A stretch of 64,000 nt of DNA from Corylus avellana. Its lineage: Eukaryota; Streptophyta; Magnoliopsida; Fagales; Betulaceae. Made by a program: the position numbers and the translations under genes. Below the pieces are notes generated by a model. It saw nothing but the letters and a program-made list of their open reading frames with translations, was not told the DNA's origin and did not search any database. Positions 49,719 through 59,529 of this stretch are shown piece after piece (positions within the stretch are counted from its first letter, which is position 1; every line of letters begins with the position of its first letter). The DNA is taken from the NCBI RefSeq assembly GCF_901000735.1, contig NC_081549.1, positions 4,517,416 to 4,581,415 on the forward strand, in the 5' to 3' direction.

Positions 49719-52057
49719 TCAGGTAGTTGAAGTTGTAGTTGTAGGCAACTCCACTTCAACCAATTTCTACAAAAACAAACACAAATTTAATATGGCCAGT
49801 TCATACATAAATAAAATTTAGTAAAACTCTAAATAATCTAAATACATAAATTGGAAACAAAACTTACATCACCAGCAGATTTTCTCTTGATGCCATGAAG
49901 TGCTCTCACCCAATCTGAACCACATAAGAGCATCTGAACAGTGTCAGCGGATAACGATGCTCTATGGGGTTCAATAACCCTACCACCAGCACTGAAGGAG
50001 GATTAAGAAGCAACTGTACTTATGGAAACAGGCAAGATATCCTTTGTCATTCTAGACAAGATATGGTACTTCAAGGCATTGCATTTCCACCATGCCAAAG
50101 CATTAAAATCTGTTTCCATATATACTCCATTCTCATTCTTACCACAAATGTAGACATCATCTTCAAGATAAACATCCAAATCTGTTTTAATGGGCCGGAT
50201 GATGTCACTACTTCTTATATGGTCAGCAAACCTTGATCGACCTTCAGAAATTTTGGACACCACATCTCCAACAATTGCACTTGAGAAAGAACAAGAAGGA
50301 ACATTTACTTGGACAGTTTCTTGCTATATACAAGCCGTATGGGCAAAAACATATGACTCAAATAACTCTTTCAAAACTACCAACACATTCTTAATGTGAC
50401 TACAAGCTTCGGTCAAAGGATAAATGATAAGGAAACAGAAATTGATCAACTTCATCTTGTATCTAGGATCTAAGACAGCAGCTATGGACATCAACAAATT
50501 GCTATCACCCCAATACTTATCAAATTTGTCAATCATCGTACTTGCCATTGACCTCATGTACTCATTCCTATCATCACACTTGATCATCAAAACTTCTTTC
50601 ATCCTCCAAACCTCAGGAAAATACAAATTTGCAGTAGGGTACTCACTACCAGACACAACATTGGTTACATCATTGAAAACTGACAAAACCTGGTTCACAT
50701 TACCCACCATTTCCCACTATTCTGGAGTTACAATCCACTGAAATGCTTGCTCAACTCTATGGTACCTAGGGAACACTTCTTTAAACTTAATTGCAGTGTC
50801 CAACATCAAATAGGTGCTGTTCCAACGTGTGGGGACATCTAAAATCAGCTTCTTACAGGGTAAATGCAATCTCTTTGCTATCTCACTAAAGACATTTAAC
50901 CTACTTTTAGATGCCACAACATATTTTATGCCCTGCCTAACATCATCTATAATACCCCTAATTTCAGCAAGCCTAGATTGCACCAACAAGTTTGTAATGT
51001 GTGCACAACACCTAACATGAAACAACCTACCCCCAACCAACAAAGCATTCTTTAACTCAAAATCATCTTTTATAATTCTAATTGCAGAATCATTAGCTGA
51101 AGCATTATCAACAGTAATGGTATGAATTTTATCCTCAATTCCCTAATCAGAAAAACAATTCCTTAATATATCAGCAGTCACAACACCAGAATGTGGAGGA
51201 GGTACATTGCAAAAATTTAAAATTCTTTTTTGGAGGCACCAAGTTGAATCCACAAAATGGCAAGTCACCACCATATATGACACTCTTTGACAAGAGATCC
51301 ACATATCGGTGGTGATGTTCACCTTGTCAACCAATTTCAAAAGTGTTCTCAGCTTCCTTTTTTCATTTTGGTAAGTGGTAATGCAGTCATTCCTAACGGT
51401 TGCACGGCTTATTTTTTTCCAGTGGGGTGTGCAGGCCCTCATGAACTTATTAAAAAGTTCATGCTCCATCATATTAAAAGGGTACTCGTGAAGTAGCACC
51501 ATATGGGAAGCAAGTTCCCTAACCCTACTCTCTTTGTAACTAAAACTTGTCAAACATCCCACACCATCATTGTCACTGCTAAGCTCAAATGACAAAGTAC
51601 TTTGCTTTTTAGCACTACTAAACTCAACATATCTAGCATATGAAGTCAAATGCCTATTTAGGGTTGAGGTAGTACTAGATTTTCCAACAACAAACAGTCT
51701 CTTACACCAATTGCATTGTGATTTTTTAACTCCCCATATTGTATCTGAAACAAAGTCATTCCAGACTTTGGAAGTCTTTTGCCTTTCCCTCTTTTAATAT
51801 TGTCCATTCTCACTCAGGCCACTTCCATCCCCATCCCCATCCCCAGCCCCATGGCCCCCATCCACATCCCCATCCCCAGCCGCAGCTGCAGCCCCATCCC
51901 CACCAACAGCAGGACAAACAGTGTTAACAGGTTGGCTTGGGTTATTTTCAGTGCTACCAAACTCAACAGATACAGGTGTAGGGATCACAGTACGTGTATC
52001 ATCAAGTACATCAACTTCAATACCTTCCAATTCCATTGACTGACTCGTAATCTCCAT
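49719..52057 (-). pseudogene. hAT transposase relic (RICESLEEPER/DAYSLEEPER-like)
   Basis: All parts lie in one frame without shifts, but in-frame stops at 51794, 51143, 50717, 50324 and 50003 break it. The N-terminus is low-complexity Gly/Asp/Ala. A degenerate BED zinc finger follows (VWNDF ... CNWCKRLF ... LNRHL; the final zinc ligand seems lost). Then come the catalytic-region motifs ITTDMWIS, HVRCCAHITNLLVQ and DVPTRWNSTYLMLD. The hATC dimerisation domain follows (DFNALAWWKCNALKYHILS ... SISTVAS). A GT donor after 49868 and an acceptor before 49766 add a last exon (49766-49719) with a Thr-rich tail. The element is therefore non-autonomous now and would need a transposase from elsewhere. 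Five stops without any indel suggest point decay. Confidence 0.85.
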
Positions 52058-52146
52058 AACTATTAATTAAAAAATTTAATTGATGATCAACTTCTATCTT
52101 TCTATGTTCAAATTTCAAACATGGCAAATTTTTACACAAAAATAAT

Positions 52147-53036
52147 TCATAGTTGATCTAACCCTAAACAGAAAACAGGATAATAATTCATAGTTGTTGT
52201 AACCTTAAACAGAAAACAGGAAAATAATTCATAGTTGTTCTAACTCTAAACAGAAAATGGGAAAATAATTCATAGTTGTTCTAACCCTAAACAGAAAACA
52301 GGAAAACAATTCATAGTTGTTCAAACCCTAAACAGAAAATAGGAAAATTTGTATTCATAGTTGTTCAAACCCTAAACAGAAAACAGAAAAATTTGTATTC
52401 ATAGTTGTTCAAACCTTAAACAGAAAACAGAAAAATTTGTATTCATAGTTGTTCAAACCCTAAACAGAGAATAGCAAAATTTTTGTTCATAGTTGTTCAA
52501 ACCTTAAACAGAAAACAGAAAAATTTGTATTCATAGTTGTTCAAACCCTAAACAGAGAACAGGAAAATTTTTATTCATAGTTGTTCAAACCCTAAACAAA
52601 AAACAGAAAAATTAGTATTCATAGTTGTTCAAACCCTAAACAGAGAACAGGAAAATTTTTATTCATAGTTGTTCAAACCCTAAACAAAAAACAGAAAAAT
52701 TAGTATTCATAGTTGTTCAAACCCTAAACAGAGAACAACAAATTTTTTATTCATAGTTGTTCAAACCCTAAACAGAGAATAGGAAAATTTTTATTCATAG
52801 TTGTTCAAACCCTCAACAGAGAATAGGAAAATTTTTATTCATAGTTGTTCAAACCCTAAACAGAGAACAGGAAAATTTTTATTCATAGTTGTTCAAACCC
52901 TAAACAGAGAACAACAAAATTTTTATTCATAGTTGTTCAAACCCTAAACAGATAACAGAAAAATTAGTATTCATAGTTGTTCAAACCCTAAACAGAGAAC
53001 AACAAAATTTTTATTCATAGTTGTTCAAACCCTAAA
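52147..53036 (+). repeat. Telo-box minisatellite (44-bp unit, about 20 copies)
   Basis: The unit is ttcatagttgttcaaaccctaaacag plus a short A/T-rich spacer. The first four units are about 40 bp, the others about 44 bp. Most units contain AAACCCTAAAC, which includes the plant telomere unit CCCTAAA. The array lies immediately 5' of the transposase relic and runs into an N gap, so its full length is unknown. Confidence 0.9.
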
Positions 53037-53136
53037 NNNNNNNNNNNNNNNNNNNNNNNNNNNNNNNNNNNNNNNNNNNNNNNNNNNNNNNNNNNNNNNN
53101 NNNNNNNNNNNNNNNNNNNNNNNNNNNNNNNNNNNN
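53037..53136. other. 100-N scaffold gap
   Basis: A block of exactly 100 N, a placeholder of unknown true size. Confidence 1.
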
Positions 53137-53471
53137 ATCGGCCACCCCCATGGGCCGGTTGGGGGTGGCCGAATTACCCCCAAGGGACATGGCCACCCCC
53201 AATTGGCCCATCCTCATGCACCAAAATGTGGTGGCCGGCCACCCCCCGTGGCCAACATGGGGTGACCAGTCACCCTCCTTTTTTTTAAATATTTGTTTTT
53301 AATTTTTTATTATTTTGTTTTTTATTTATTTTTAAAAGTAAAATAATAAAATAATAATATTTTTTTAATGTGCCATGTGGCAGGTTGATAGCCTTAAGAT
53401 CTCTAAGAATAGATCCTAGCCATGAAGTGGATCCTCTCCAGTTGATTTTGGACTGGAGAAGATCCTTGTCC
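53137..53471. other. GC-rich repeat piece and AT-rich linker
   Basis: Several inverted and direct copies of ggccaccccc / gggggtggcc occur in the first 140 bp, a dispersed-repeat style. A short AT-rich stretch follows with gatcctctccagttgatttt and its partial inverse. No gene is visible. Confidence 0.4.
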
Positions 53472-54893
53472 AAGATCAAGGGTATAGTATAATAATAATA
53501 ATCGTATTCATAATAATCAATTAATCATATTAATAATATTAATAATAATAATAATCTCAAGATTCTCAACCGTTTAGTATTAATAAATAATAATAATAAT
53601 TAGTATTAATAATAATAATAATAATCTCAACTCTCAAGATTCTCAACCGTTTAGTATTAATAATAATAATTAGTATTAATAATAATAATAATCTCAACTC
53701 TCAAGAATCTCAACTCTGAAGTTCTCAACCGTTTAGTAAATTAGTATTAATGATAATAATAACTATGTAGTACTACAGTACTATGCCCACACGGTTTCTT
53801 TAGCAATTTAGTTAATTAAACGGTTAAGATTTAATTGATATAAATTTGTATTTAATTTTAACGGTTTAGATGATTTATTGGATAACTAAAGAGACGAGCT
53901 CACCTGAAATTACCCACACTAGATTTTTCTGATTATTTGAATTTTTGAAATTTTAGACATTTAATCATAGCCGTCCGATTCAATTTGATTTATTTGGAGC
54001 CGTTGGATTTAGTTAATGGAATACAGCTGTAATCCATTACGAAAGTGAGAGTTATATGGTGTTGCACATGACACTATGAGCCCATTAATCTAACGTCTTT
54101 GATTGAATGATAAAATAAAGATTAAAATAAATGGCCAAGATTGTTTATTGGATAACGTATCAAACCAGTTTCACCAACACACACACGCAGACGATACACT
54201 CACTCACTCAGTCTCGAAAATCTCCCCCATGCAAGCACGGTCTACGGGCTGACAACATTTATGAGACACTTGGTTTGCACGCAATGGACAACAGCCGTCC
54301 AATTTTTTTTTATTTAATTTCAGCCGTTGGATGCATGTAGTGGATGCCAGCAGTTGGCCATTTTCTCGCGTAAGATTTATTTGGTGCATCCAAATTTTCG
54401 TAAGCTTCCCCTGGTTGAGATGATCGAACGACTTAAAACCCCCCATCACACTCGAGGAATTGATCAATGGCTATAAGCTCGCACGCACGCACGATCATCG
54501 AGACTGACAATGTACGAGTCTTCTCGGTATGACCACAAGCCATCTCAGCCCTCCAAAATTTTTGATGAAATATTGACCGTTGGATGTGTTTAATGGAAGC
54601 CAGCTGTAATCAACTAAATCGCATGGGAGTTATATGGTGTATTGCAAGCTCCGTAAGCATGCCATGAGTGCTTTGATCTAATGAGTGAAATTAAATCTTG
54701 ATGAATTTTATTGAATCGACAGACTGTACTAAATAAGCACACCAAATTCAAATACAAACAGCCGCATGTGAATAATCTTTTGGTAACTAAAGGTTTCGAC
54801 ACGTGGCACGCCCAGATTGTTTAACTAATTCTCTCTCCAAATCCAGCCGTTCATTTATTAAAATTTTTGATATTTTCGCAAATCTAACGGCTG
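53472..54893 (+). repeat. Left arm of a 1.4-kb inverted repeat
   Basis: The whole stretch is the reverse complement, with modest divergence and microsatellite length changes, of 57705-59145. Examples are the paired gtgtgggtaatttcaggtga/tcacctgaaattacccacac and the (ATT)n tracts at the outer edge. The arm fills most of one small contig between two N gaps. Confidence 0.85.
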
Positions 54894-54993
54894 NNNNNNN
54901 NNNNNNNNNNNNNNNNNNNNNNNNNNNNNNNNNNNNNNNNNNNNNNNNNNNNNNNNNNNNNNNNNNNNNNNNNNNNNNNNNNNNNNNNNNNNN
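54894..54993. other. 100-N scaffold gap
   Basis: A block of exactly 100 N at the inner end of the left inverted-repeat arm. Confidence 1.
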
Positions 54994-54995
54994 CT

Positions 54996-55380
54996 TAGAT
55001 CTTAATCAATTAATTGTACACACATTAATTGAACCTATGAATATGATGATGATTATTATTATTATTATTTTTATTATTGACTAATTAATTGGACATTGGA
55101 CATTAAACCTATAAATAATAACATAGTCTATACTATATACAATGTTAGTTATACACTTATACTATAACCTTATATCTTAATTAGTTAATTGTATACACAT
55201 TGAACCTATGATTATTATTATTATTTTGGAATTGGACAATGGATATTAAACCTATAAATAATAACATAGTCCATATAATATTAGTTACACTATAGCCTTA
55301 CATCTTAATTAGTTAATTGTATACACATTGAAGCTATGATTATTATTAATTAATAACATGTTTAATTATTATTTTAGTCA
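54996..55380 (+). repeat. ATT-rich satellite, first array
   Basis: About two and a half units of the same repeat as at 59135 and 63527 (atcttaatcaattaattgtacacacattaattgaacctatg, an ATT tract, ggacattaaacctataaataataa), spaced roughly 130-170 bp, more diverged than the later arrays. Confidence 0.7.
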
Positions 55381-57278
55381 CATTGTCGTGTGGGTTGGGT
55401 CGAGTCGGATGACAAAACGGGTCGAGCTCACGAGCCCTAAACAAGTCGGGCGAGCCGGGTAATTTTCGAGCTCCACGAGTCAAGCTCACGATCCCTTAGC
55501 GACTTCGAGCGAGCCGGTCGATTATCGAGTTAAACGATTTGAGCTCACGATCTCTTAACGAGCACGGGCGAGCCTGCCGATCTCGACTTAAACGAGTCGA
55601 ACACACGAGCCCCCATCGAGCTTACTCGAGCGAGTCGGGCATGTGTCACTAGCTAATCGAGTGAGTTTTAGTAGTAACGAGCGAGCTAGTACAGTGTCGA
55701 GCTCGAACTCGGTTTGAGCTAAGTTGAGCAGGTATCGAGCGATCTGTCGAGTGTGTCGGCTCATTTACAGGCCTAGGCACAATCCCCATCTACCATCGAA
55801 CTCACAGTAGCTTCGGCTCTGCTTCTCCTCTCAGCCACACCTCCCTCTCCCTCTCTGATCTCCGCTCCGCAGTAAAATTCATACAGCCAATTTGGAAATT
55901 CTATTCTCATTTGCATTTGCATTTTAATTTCTTTGTTTTCACGCTCTGTTTTTGCAATTTCGTTGAGTAGGTTGGCTTCTGAGGACCAGTCCCTCAAGGA
56001 TGGAAGGGAAAGACAGAGTTGCAGAGAGAGCTTGGTGCTGAGCGATCCCAACGCAGTGCCGCTTATGGAAGAGTCAGGCTCTGCTTCTACGCCATGCACT
56101 TCATCGCTCGCCAGCGAGGGATCGTCTGAGGAGATTAGAGCTCGTCCGAAGAGCATCATGGACGTTCTGTCTCGCTACCATGAGATGAAGCTAAAGGTTG
56201 ATCTGATTACTCAGTCTTTGCCAGTTTTTTGCTTTCTGATTGTACTACTTCTAGTTTAACACTGTTTAATCTGTTTGGATTCATTGTCACTGCGTATTGA
56301 TTGAATATGCGCAAGGATATGCTTGAATCTGATTTTTTGAACTATGGCGTTTTCAATTACTGTTTGGTTGTTTTTTACATGAACCGATGCTATTAGCTTT
56401 GAAATTTTGGGGTGTGATTTTCAGTTTTTGTTTGAATTTCAGTGTTGAATTGCTTCTTTTTTTTTTTTAACGTCCATTATGAGTTTTGAGTTTTGAGTTT
56501 TGTGTGTTCGGAGTCTTCTATTTTTCGCTCATATTTCACTTGAATTTGCTTACTCTTACTCGAATTCTTTCGGATACGAATTTCGAAATTTGTTGCAAAT
56601 TGGATAGTGCCAAAATGATCTCCTAAGCCTTGCTTTACCAGTTCACAATCCAACCTGCTATCCGTGGTCAAATACGATTCACATTCTTTTCAATTTTCAC
56701 GCCGACTCCGTTCTATTTTAATTTCTGTGTGTCGAGTACGTACCGTCAAAGCTTATCCATTCTATCAAATTCGAATTCACAAAGTTCTGTGAAATAGATA
56801 CGCAAATTGTTTGAATTGCTCGAATGTTAATTATTCCTTTCTTTTTCCCTTCGTTGTTTGAATTGATAGTTTGTTAACGAATTCATTTGCAGTCTCAGTC
56901 TGTGAACAAACAAAATCCGAAGATCTTCCAATTACTCAGGTCGTACGGAAGAGCCGGTCGAAGATTCTCTATAGCTCCGGCAAGACGACGACAAAAACCT
57001 CGGGATCCGAGTCCACAGAGGCGTCGTGCTTGTCGAGCAGTTCGACCGCGGGCTCAAGCGCGCGAAGCCGAATAAGCTGCTACGTTAGCCGAGGTGAGAA
57101 AATGCTTGCAATGGTCCACGAGGACGAAGAGATAAGGAGGAAGCATGTCAGCTCGACTCACATGCGCCGCCGAGCCGATTCCATTTTGAAACCACTCTCT
57201 GGCGGTTGTTCCTCTGAACTGAAGATACGTCAACTTCTCGGTGACAGCCCTGACACAAGCAAGGCTGTCAGAATGTGA

Positions 57279-57704
57279 TCTTTCTCTCTCTCTCTCTACT
57301 TGCCACATGGCGTTTTTGAGTGTGTGACGCACGTGGCATGTGATAGCTTTCCAATTTGTTCGTTAGGTTTTTGTCTGTTAACAAATTGGAGTGTATNNNN
57401 NNNNNNNNNNNNNNNNNNNNNNNNNNNNNNNNNNNNNNNNNNNNNNNNNNNNNNNNNNNNNNNNNNNNNNNNNNNNNNNNNNNNNNNNNNNNNNNNAAAA
57501 CCAGTCCATCAAACAACTCTCTGGTATTGTCGTAATGGTAACTGGAAGTCTGGAAAGACTGGAATGAAGAGAGAGATAGAGAGCGACGAGGGTAAGTCAG
57601 TGAGAGACGAGAGTGACGAGGGTCGAGGGTGATGGTTTGAAGACTGGTTAATGGTTAGTGGTTTCTGGTTTGGTTTAGAATTTACAAACGCTCGGTTTCA
57701 ATCC
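57279..57704. other. 3' flank of the split gene, with gap
   Basis: A CT repeat follows the stop codon directly, then about 100 bp of unassigned sequence, the third 100-N gap (57397-57496), and 200 bp with GA-rich repeats. No gene is visible. Confidence 0.5.
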
Positions 57705-59052
57705 CAGCCGTTAGATTTGCGAAAATATCAAAAAATTTAATAAATGAACGGCTGGATTTGGAGAGAGAATTAGTTAAACGATCTGGGCGTGCCACGTGTC
57801 GAAACCTTTAGTTTACCAAAACATTATTCACATGCGGCCGTTTGTATTTGAATCTGGTGTGCTTATTTAGTACAGTCCGTCGATTCAATAAAATTCATCA
57901 AGATTTAATTTCACTCGTTAGATCAAAGCACTCATGGCATGCTTACGGAGCTTGCGATACACCATATAACTCCGACGCGATTTAGTTGATTACAGCTGGC
58001 TTCCATTAAACACATCCTACGGCCAATATTTCATCAAAAATTTTGGAGGGCTGAGATGGCTTGTGGTCGTACCAAGACGACTCGTACACTGTCAGTCTCG
58101 ATGATCGTGCATGCGTGCGAGCTTACAGCCGTTGATCAATTCCTCGAGTGCGATGGGGGGTTTTAAGTCGTTTGATCATCTCAGCTAGGGGAAGCTTACG
58201 AAAATTTGGATGCACCAAATAAATCCCACGCGAGAAAATGGCCAACAGCTAGCATCCACTACATGCATCCAAAGGGTGAAATTAAATCAAAAAAAATTGG
58301 ACGGCTGTTGCCCATTGCGTGCAAACCAAGAGTCTCATAAATGTTGTCAGCCTCGTAGACCGTGCGTGTGTGGGGGAGATTTCCGAGACTGAGTGAGTGA
58401 GTGTATTGTCCACGTGTGTGTGTTGGTGAAACTGGTTTGATACGTTATCCAATAAACAATCTTGACAATTTATTTTAATCTTTATTTTATCATTCAATCA
58501 AAGACGTTAGATTAATGGGCTCATAGTGTCATGTGCAACACCATATAACTCTCACTTTCGTAATGGATTACAGCTGTATTCCATTAACTAAATCCAACGG
58601 CTCCGATTAAATCAAATTGAATCGGACGGCTATGATTAAATGCCTAAAATTTCAAAAATTCAAATAATCAGAAAAATCTAGTGTGGGTAATTTCAGGTGA
58701 GCTCGTCTCTTTAGTTATCCAATAAATCATCTAAACCGTTAAAATTAAATACAAATTTATATCAATTAAATCTTAACCTTTTAATTAACTAAATTGCTAA
58801 AGAAACCGTGTGTGCATAGTAGTGTAGTACTACATAGTTATTATTATCATTAATACTAATTTACTAAACGGTTGAGAACTTCAGAGTTGAGATTCTTGAG
58901 AGTTGAGATTATTATTATTATTAATACTAATTATTATTATTATTACTAAACGATTGAGATAATGAGATTCTTGAGAGTTGAGATTATTATTATTATTATT
59001 AATACTAATTATTATTATTATTTATTAATACTAAACGGTTGAGAATCTTGAG

Positions 59053-59088
<36 letters not shown>

Positions 59089-59145
59089 ATGATTAATTGA
59101 TTATTATGAATACGATTATTATTATTATACTATACCCTTGATCTT
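57705..59145 (-). repeat. Right arm of the 1.4-kb inverted repeat
   Basis: Reverse complement of 53472-54893. Its outer edge runs straight into the satellite motif tatacccttgatctt. Confidence 0.85.
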
Positions 59146-59529
59146 AATTGAACCTATGTACACACATTAATATGATTATTATTATTATTATTAACTTATG
59201 AATTAGACATTGGACATTAAACCTATAAATAATAATATAGTCTATACTCTACACTAACTTAGTTATATACTTATACTATACCCTTGATCTTAATCAATTA
59301 ATTGTACACACATTAATTGAACCTATGAATATGATGATGATTATTATTATTATTATTTTTAACTAATTAATTGGACATTAAACCTATAAATAATAATATA
59401 GTCTATACTCTATACTAACTTAGTTATATACTTATACTATACCCTTGATCTTAATCAAATTAATTGTACACACATTAATTGAACCTATGAATATGATGAT
59501 AATTATTATTATTATTATTTACTTATACT
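59135..59529 (+). repeat. ATT-rich satellite, second array
   Basis: Units start at acccttgatctt near 59135, 59281 and 59442 (steps 146 and 161 bp). Each contains aattgtacacacattaattg, an (ATT)n tract and ggacattaaacctataaat. The LINE at 59530 interrupts the array. Confidence 0.8.

Larger units (their letters stand above)
47319..55775. mobile_element. hAT-superfamily transposon, about 8.46 kb
   Basis: The 17-bp ends TAGGCCTGTACATGAGC and, inverted, TAGGCCTGTAAATGAGC match in 16 positions. The flanking 8-mers ggcaccgt (47311-47318) and ggcacaat (55776-55783) match in 6 of 8, in line with the 8-bp hAT duplication. Both subterminal regions (47320-47650 and 55385-55770) are rich in GAGCC/CTCGAG-type repeats. 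Inside are a defective transposase on the minus strand (52057-49719), internal direct repeats (47709-49030), a telo-box minisatellite (52147-53036) and an ATT-rich satellite (54996-55380). Two 100-N gaps fall inside, so the true length and the content between 53037 and 54993 are uncertain. Confidence 0.8.
47309..57278 (+). pseudogene. Small gene split by a hAT insertion in exon 1
   Basis: I do not recognise a named family. The first ten coding bases (ATG plus seven) lie at 47309-47318. The rest of exon 1 resumes at 55784-55871, exon 2 is 55971-56196 and exon 3 is 56940-57278. Without the element the pieces form one frame of 220 codons, with splice phases 2 and 0 and normal GT/AG borders. The N-terminus would be Ser/Pro and Leu-rich, the middle ends in SIMDVLSRYHEMKLK, and exon 3 is Ser/Thr-rich then basic (IRRKHVSSTHMRRRADSIL), ending in a possible helix-turn-helix beginning (LKIRQLLGDSPDTSKAVRM). 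It seems cut short there: from memory of similar plant proteins I would expect more residues. An alternative acceptor at 56892 would shift frame and stop early. Exons 2-3 could still be transcribed from within the element. Confidence 0.65.

Noticed and set aside
56892..57075. Alternative exon 3 of the split gene starting at 56893 in another frame
   Set aside because: It has a good AG acceptor but gives an Arg-rich frame with an early stop; starting at 56940 gives a longer, more protein-like frame with the same phase rule.
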